A stretch of 9,287 bases of DNA, from contig CAMLSA010000113.1 of the NCBI GenBank assembly GCA_946482655.1, positions 1-9,287 on the forward strand, given 5' to 3'. The DNA is from an uncultured Sphingomonas sp. (GTDB lineage: Bacteria > Pseudomonadota > Alphaproteobacteria > Sphingomonadales > Sphingomonadaceae). The notes under the pieces are model-generated. The model did not search any database and was not told where the DNA came from. It worked only from the letters and a program-made list of their open reading frames with translations. Shown in pieces: positions 7,406 through 9,287 of this stretch. Each line of letters starts with the position of its first letter. Positions within the stretch are counted from its first letter, which is position 1. Made by a program: the position numbers and the translations under genes.

Positions 7406-8607
7406 CCCCGATCTCAATCGCCTTCCTCCCATTGACCGACAGTGCGCCGCTGATTGCCGCGCTGGAGAAGGGCTTCGCGGCCGAAGCGGGAATCGACCTG
7501 GTGCTCCACAGGAATACCTCGTGGGCCACGGTGCGCGACCGGCTCGTCTATGGCCAGGTCCAGGCGGCACATCTGCTCGCTCCCCTCGCCATCGCGGTTA
7601 CCCTCGGCCTCAGCCAGCATCCGGCGGCGTTATCGGCGCCGTTCAAGCTCAACGTCAACGGCAACGCGCTGTCGATGTCCACCGAGTTCGCCGCCGCACT
7701 CGATCCCGATCCGGCCAAGCGGGTCGCCGATCCGGTCGGCGCCGCCCATGATTTCGCCGCCGCGATCGGCCTTCACCGCCGCAAGCCGGTGATAGGCATC
7801 GTCCACCGATTTTCGAGCCACGCACTGATGCTCCGCTATTGGCTCGGCTATGCCGGGGTTGATCCCGACCGGGATCTGGCGTTGCGCGTGTTGCCACCCT
7901 CGCTGATGGCCGAGGCGATGCGTGCCGGCGAGATCGACGGCTTCATCGCCGGCGAACCGTGGAGCAGCGTCGCGGTGGCCGAAGGGCTCGCCGAAATCGT
8001 CGCGGTTGGCTCGCGAATCTGGCAGCGCGGGGTGGAGAAGGTCCTGGCTTTCCGGACCGATTGGATGGAGGCGAATGCCGACACGACCGACCGGCTGCTC
8101 AGGGCGATGGCCCGCGCCGCCGCCTGGTGCGACGATCCCGCCAATCGAGAGGAGTTGGCCACGCTGCTCGAGCGTCCGGCCTATGTCGGCCGTCCCTTCA
8201 CGGTCATCCTGCCGGCACTCGAAGGCCGGCTGGTGCTCCAGCATGGCGCACCGCCCATCGGCATTGACGATTTCATGCTGTTCGCGCGCGAGTCGACCAA
8301 TTTTCCGTGGCGCAGCCAGGCATTGTGGATCTATTCGCAGATGATCCGCTGGGGTGCGCTGGAGCCGAGCGAGACCGCCGAGCGCGCCGCCGCGGAGGTG
8401 TTTCGATCCGATATTTTCCGTCGCGCACTCGCAGATGCAGCATTGCCGATGCCCGGCGCCAGCATGAAGGTCGAGGGTGCGCTTTCGAGCCCCCTGCCAG
8501 TCGGATCGAACAGCGGAACGCTCACCTTGGGTCCCGACAAGTTCTTTGACGGCCGGATTTTCGACCCCTCTCGCATTTCAGAATATCTTTCCAGTTTCGA
8601 CAGTTGA
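7402..8607 (+). CDS. nasS: NasS, cytosolic nitrate/nitrite sensor of the NrtA/CmpA binding-protein family
   Basis: 401-aa protein of the ABC nitrate-binding fold without any signal peptide: it starts MTPISIAFLPLTDSAPLI, directly in the first beta strand, so it stays in the cytoplasm as a sensor. Known role: without nitrate or nitrite NasS binds NasT and blocks it; ligand releases NasT. Visible family motifs: LTDSAPLI (11-18), SWATVRDRLVYG (40-51), AAHLLAPLA (55-63), FKLNVNGNAL (81-90), VHRFSSHALMLRYWLGYAG (134-152), GEIDGFIAGEPW (176-187) and VEKVLAF (211-217). His140 and Lys213 are 73 residues apart, the same spacing as the nitrate ligands His196 and Lys269 that I recall for Synechocystis NrtA. 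This supports a working binding site. It overlaps nasT by 4 bp and is followed by an ANTAR-type leader and a secreted paralogue. A transporter binding protein is less likely because export signals are absent. Confidence 0.93.
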   Translation: MTPISIAFLPLTDSAPLIAALEKGFAAEAGIDLVLHRNTSWATVRDRLVYGQVQAAHLLAPLAIAVTLGLSQHPAALSAPFKLNVNGNALSMSTEFAAALDPDPAKRVADPVGAAHDFAAAIGLHRRKPVIGIVHRFSSHALMLRYWLGYAGVDPDRDLALRVLPPSLMAEAMRAGEIDGFIAGEPWSSVAVAEGLAEIVAVGSRIWQRGVEKVLAFRTDWMEANADTTDRLLRAMARAAAWCDDPANREELATLLERPAYVGRPFTVILPALEGRLVLQHGAPPIGIDDFMLFARESTNFPWRSQALWIYSQMIRWGALEPSETAERAAAEVFRSDIFRRALADAALPMPGASMKVEGALSSPLPVGSNSGTLTLGPDKFFDGRIFDPSRISEYLSSFDS

Positions 8608-8650
8608 GCGGGGATTGCAGAACATGACGTTCCGATTGCAATAATTTTAC

Positions 8651-8679
8651 TTGCACAGCTAACCCGAATCAATTCTCAT
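8651..8679 (+). promoter_or_regulatory. Weak candidate promoter for the nrtA leader
   Basis: TTGCAC (8651-8656) and TCTCAT (8674-8679) are separated by 17 bases in the most AT-rich part of the nasS-nrtA gap. The matches to the sigma-70 consensus are partial (3 of 6 and 4 of 6). A start near 8686 would leave room for both ANTAR hairpins and the terminator in the transcript. An alternative -35 is TTGCAA at 8636-8641. No sigma-54 GG/GC pair with correct spacing was found at the three TTGC sites. Confidence 0.25.
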
Positions 8680-8696
8680 GTGTGCGGCGCACAATG
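8677..8696 (+). other. Inverted repeat upstream of the ANTAR leader hairpins
   Basis: TGTGC (8681-8685) and GCACA (8689-8693) form a five-pair stem with loop GGC. Flanking CAT (8677-8679) and ATG (8694-8696) extend it to eight pairs with one bulged G. GCACA can instead pair with the downstream TGTGC at 8699-8703 around loop ATGAA, so two folds compete. It may be a DNA operator or an RNA element, depending on where transcription starts. Confidence 0.45.
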
Positions 8697-8718
8697 AATG
8701 TGCCCCGCTAACCGGCAG

Positions 8719-8740
8719 CCTCCCCAATGATGGATGGGGC
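8719..8740 (+). ncRNA. Candidate first hairpin (P1) of a NasT/ANTAR target RNA
   Basis: CC (8724-8725) and GG (8732-8733) enclose hexaloop AATGAT (8726-8731), which has the A1 and G4 expected of ANTAR-binding loops. The stem continues after a two-base AT bulge: C8723-G8736, C8722-G8737, U8721-G8738 and C8720-G8739. The same bases can form an unbroken CCCCA/TGGGG stem with an 8-base loop, which would not match the consensus. Position is right: the second hairpin starts 14 bases after the stem ends. Moderate confidence only. Confidence 0.5.
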
Positions 8741-8753
8741 GCCTTCGGAACAA

Positions 8754-8769
8754 GCAGCAGAGCCGCTGT
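8754..8769 (+). ncRNA. Second ANTAR hairpin (P2), NasT antiterminator target
   Basis: GCAGC (8754-8758) pairs with GCTGT (8765-8769; one G-U pair) around hexaloop AGAGCC (8759-8764), with A at loop position 1 and G at position 4 as known for ANTAR target RNAs. Its loop and 3' arm overlap the 5' arm of the downstream terminator, so both cannot form together. This is the layout of known ANTAR antitermination leaders, and nasT lies just upstream. Confidence 0.82.
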
Positions 8770-8806
8770 CGACCCCTCGCCGGGATGTCGACCGCGGCTT
8801 TTTTTT
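8761..8806 (+). terminator. Intrinsic terminator in the nrtA leader (attenuator)
   Basis: AGCCGC (8761-8766) pairs with GCGGCT (8794-8799), then after one T-C mismatch GTCGAC (8768-8773) pairs with GTCGAC (8787-8792). CCC/GGG (8774-8776, 8782-8784) can extend the inner stem. Eight T follow at 8799-8806. Its position, 22 bases before the nrtA start rather than at the nasS stop, and its overlap with hairpin P2 mark it as a regulated attenuator. It would also stop read-through from nasTS. Confidence 0.9.
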
Positions 8807-8819
8807 CGTTTGGGGAATT

Positions 8820-8826
8820 GGGGAAG
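8820..8826 (+). promoter_or_regulatory. Ribosome binding site of nrtA
   Basis: GGGGAAG ends two bases before ATG 8829, with GGGGA centred at a usable distance. It is the second copy of a tandem 8-base repeat TTGGGGAA (8810-8817 and 8818-8825). The site lies after the terminator T run, so it is only transcribed when the attenuator is bypassed. Confidence 0.6.
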
Positions 8827-8828
8827 AC

Positions 8829-9287
8829 ATGGCCGACAAAACCGACGATCGCGATACCTTGGAACCCATCATGGGACGCCGCGCCTTCCTCAAGACCGGC
8901 GCCACCGCCGCCGCGGGGGTAGCGGCCGTCGGCATGTCCGGCCCGCTGCTCGGCGCCGCGCCCGGCAAGCCCGAAGTCACCGGCGCAAAGCTCGGCTTCA
9001 TCGCGCTGACCGATGCCGCGCCGCTGATCATCGCCAAGGAACTCGGCCTGTTCGCCAAATATGGCATGCCCGACGTCCAGGTCGCCAAGCAGGCGAGCTG
9101 GGCCGGCACCCGCGACAATCTGGTGCTCGGCGCCGGCGGCGGCGGCATCGACGGCGCGCATATCCTCACGCCGATGCCCTACATGCTGACCCTCGGCACG
9201 ATCGGCAAGGCGACGCCGATGAGCATCCTTGCGCGCCTGAATGTCAACGGTCAGGGGATTTCCGTTTCCAAGGAATATCTGGGGGCC
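8829..9287 (+). CDS. nrtA: NrtA/CmpA-family ABC transporter nitrate-binding protein, Tat-exported (3'-truncated by window edge)
   Basis: The first 153 residues are visible; the frame is open to the window end. The N-terminus has a twin-arginine signal: GRRAFLKTG (16-24) followed by an Ala/Gly/Val-rich segment (25-45), so the protein is probably exported folded to the periplasm. The mature part starts with the nitrate/bicarbonate-binding fold: GAKLGFIALTDAAPLIIAK (52-70), QASWAGTRDNLVLG (88-101), GIDGAHILTPMPYMLTLG (106-123) and LNVNGQGISVSKEYLG (137-152). It captures nitrate (or nitrite) for uptake, usually with membrane and ATPase subunits encoded downstream, which cannot be seen here. CmpA-type bicarbonate binding is the main alternative, but the nasTS genes and ANTAR leader argue for nitrate. 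It is a paralogue of the adjacent NasS. ATG 8829 is chosen for its GGGGAAG ribosome binding site and a short n-region before the Tat motif. Confidence 0.92.
   Translation, partial: MADKTDDRDTLEPIMGRRAFLKTGATAAAGVAAVGMSGPLLGAAPGKPEVTGAKLGFIALTDAAPLIIAKELGLFAKYGMPDVQVAKQASWAGTRDNLVLGAGGGGIDGAHILTPMPYMLTLGTIGKATPMSILARLNVNGQGISVSKEYLGA

Noticed and set aside
8611..8660. Sigma-54 promoter upstream of nrtA
   Set aside because: Three TTGC sequences were tested (8616, 8637, 8651); none has GG at the required spacing 10 bases before the GC.
8605..8806. Simple end-of-operon terminator for nasTS
   Set aside because: The terminator is nearly 160 bases after the nasS stop, just before nrtA, and overlaps an ANTAR-type hairpin, so a regulated attenuator explains it better.
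8676..9161. Minus-strand open frames opposite the nrtA start and its leader
   Set aside because: They run through the terminator and antisense to Tat and NrtA motifs; no family resemblance.
1..9287. Mobile element, CRISPR array or phage/defence island
   Set aside because: No regularly spaced repeats, terminal inverted repeats, integrase or transposase motifs, and no compositional break were seen; all genes have ordinary housekeeping or assimilation roles.

Overview
The window is high-GC DNA with tightly packed genes and strong codon bias. It most likely comes from an alphaproteobacterium, and gene content and protein style point to a sphingomonad-like organism (inference; there is no rRNA or marker gene to prove it). 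I see no transposase, integrase, phage gene, CRISPR array, tRNA or rRNA. The region reads as ordinary chromosome.

Layout. (1) 1-3677, plus strand: the C-terminal two thirds or so of a bacterial alpha-2-macroglobulin (A2M), entering from the left edge, with a preserved CFEQ thioester-type motif. (2) 3674-5791, plus: pbpC (penicillin-binding protein 1C), overlapping the A2M gene by 4 bp (GTGA). This A2M/PBP1C pairing is known in many proteobacteria and is thought to couple trapping of foreign proteases with cell-wall repair. (3) 5811-6623, minus: a SirB1-type transglutaminase-like protein with a TPR-like tail, convergent with pbpC. (4) A 182-bp divergent intergenic region. (5) 6806-7405 nasT and 7402-8607 nasS, plus, overlapping by 4 bp (ATGA): an ANTAR-domain RNA-binding antiterminator and its nitrate/nitrite sensor. 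(6) A 221-bp leader (8608-8828). (7) From 8829 to the right edge, plus: the start of an NrtA/CmpA-family nitrate-binding protein with a Tat signal.

The most informative part is the leader between nasS and nrtA. It contains a textbook NasT target. One hairpin has hexaloop AGAGCC (A at position 1, G at position 4), and its loop and 3' arm overlap the 5' arm of a strong intrinsic terminator ending in eight T. The two folds exclude each other. A weaker candidate for the first ANTAR hairpin lies 14 to 20 bases upstream. The expected circuit is that NasS sequesters NasT without nitrate or nitrite. With ligand, NasT is released, binds the nascent leader, prevents the terminator and allows transcription of the nitrate genes beginning with nrtA. 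The mechanism is known from other proteobacteria; its presence here is read from the sequence.

I did not find a clearly undescribed system. The points most worth a second look are the ANTAR leader, the alternative hairpins upstream of it, TGCA-type motifs shared by the two nas regulatory regions, the A2M thioester with a Gly/Ala-rich insert, and a SirB1-like protein without any cysteine.
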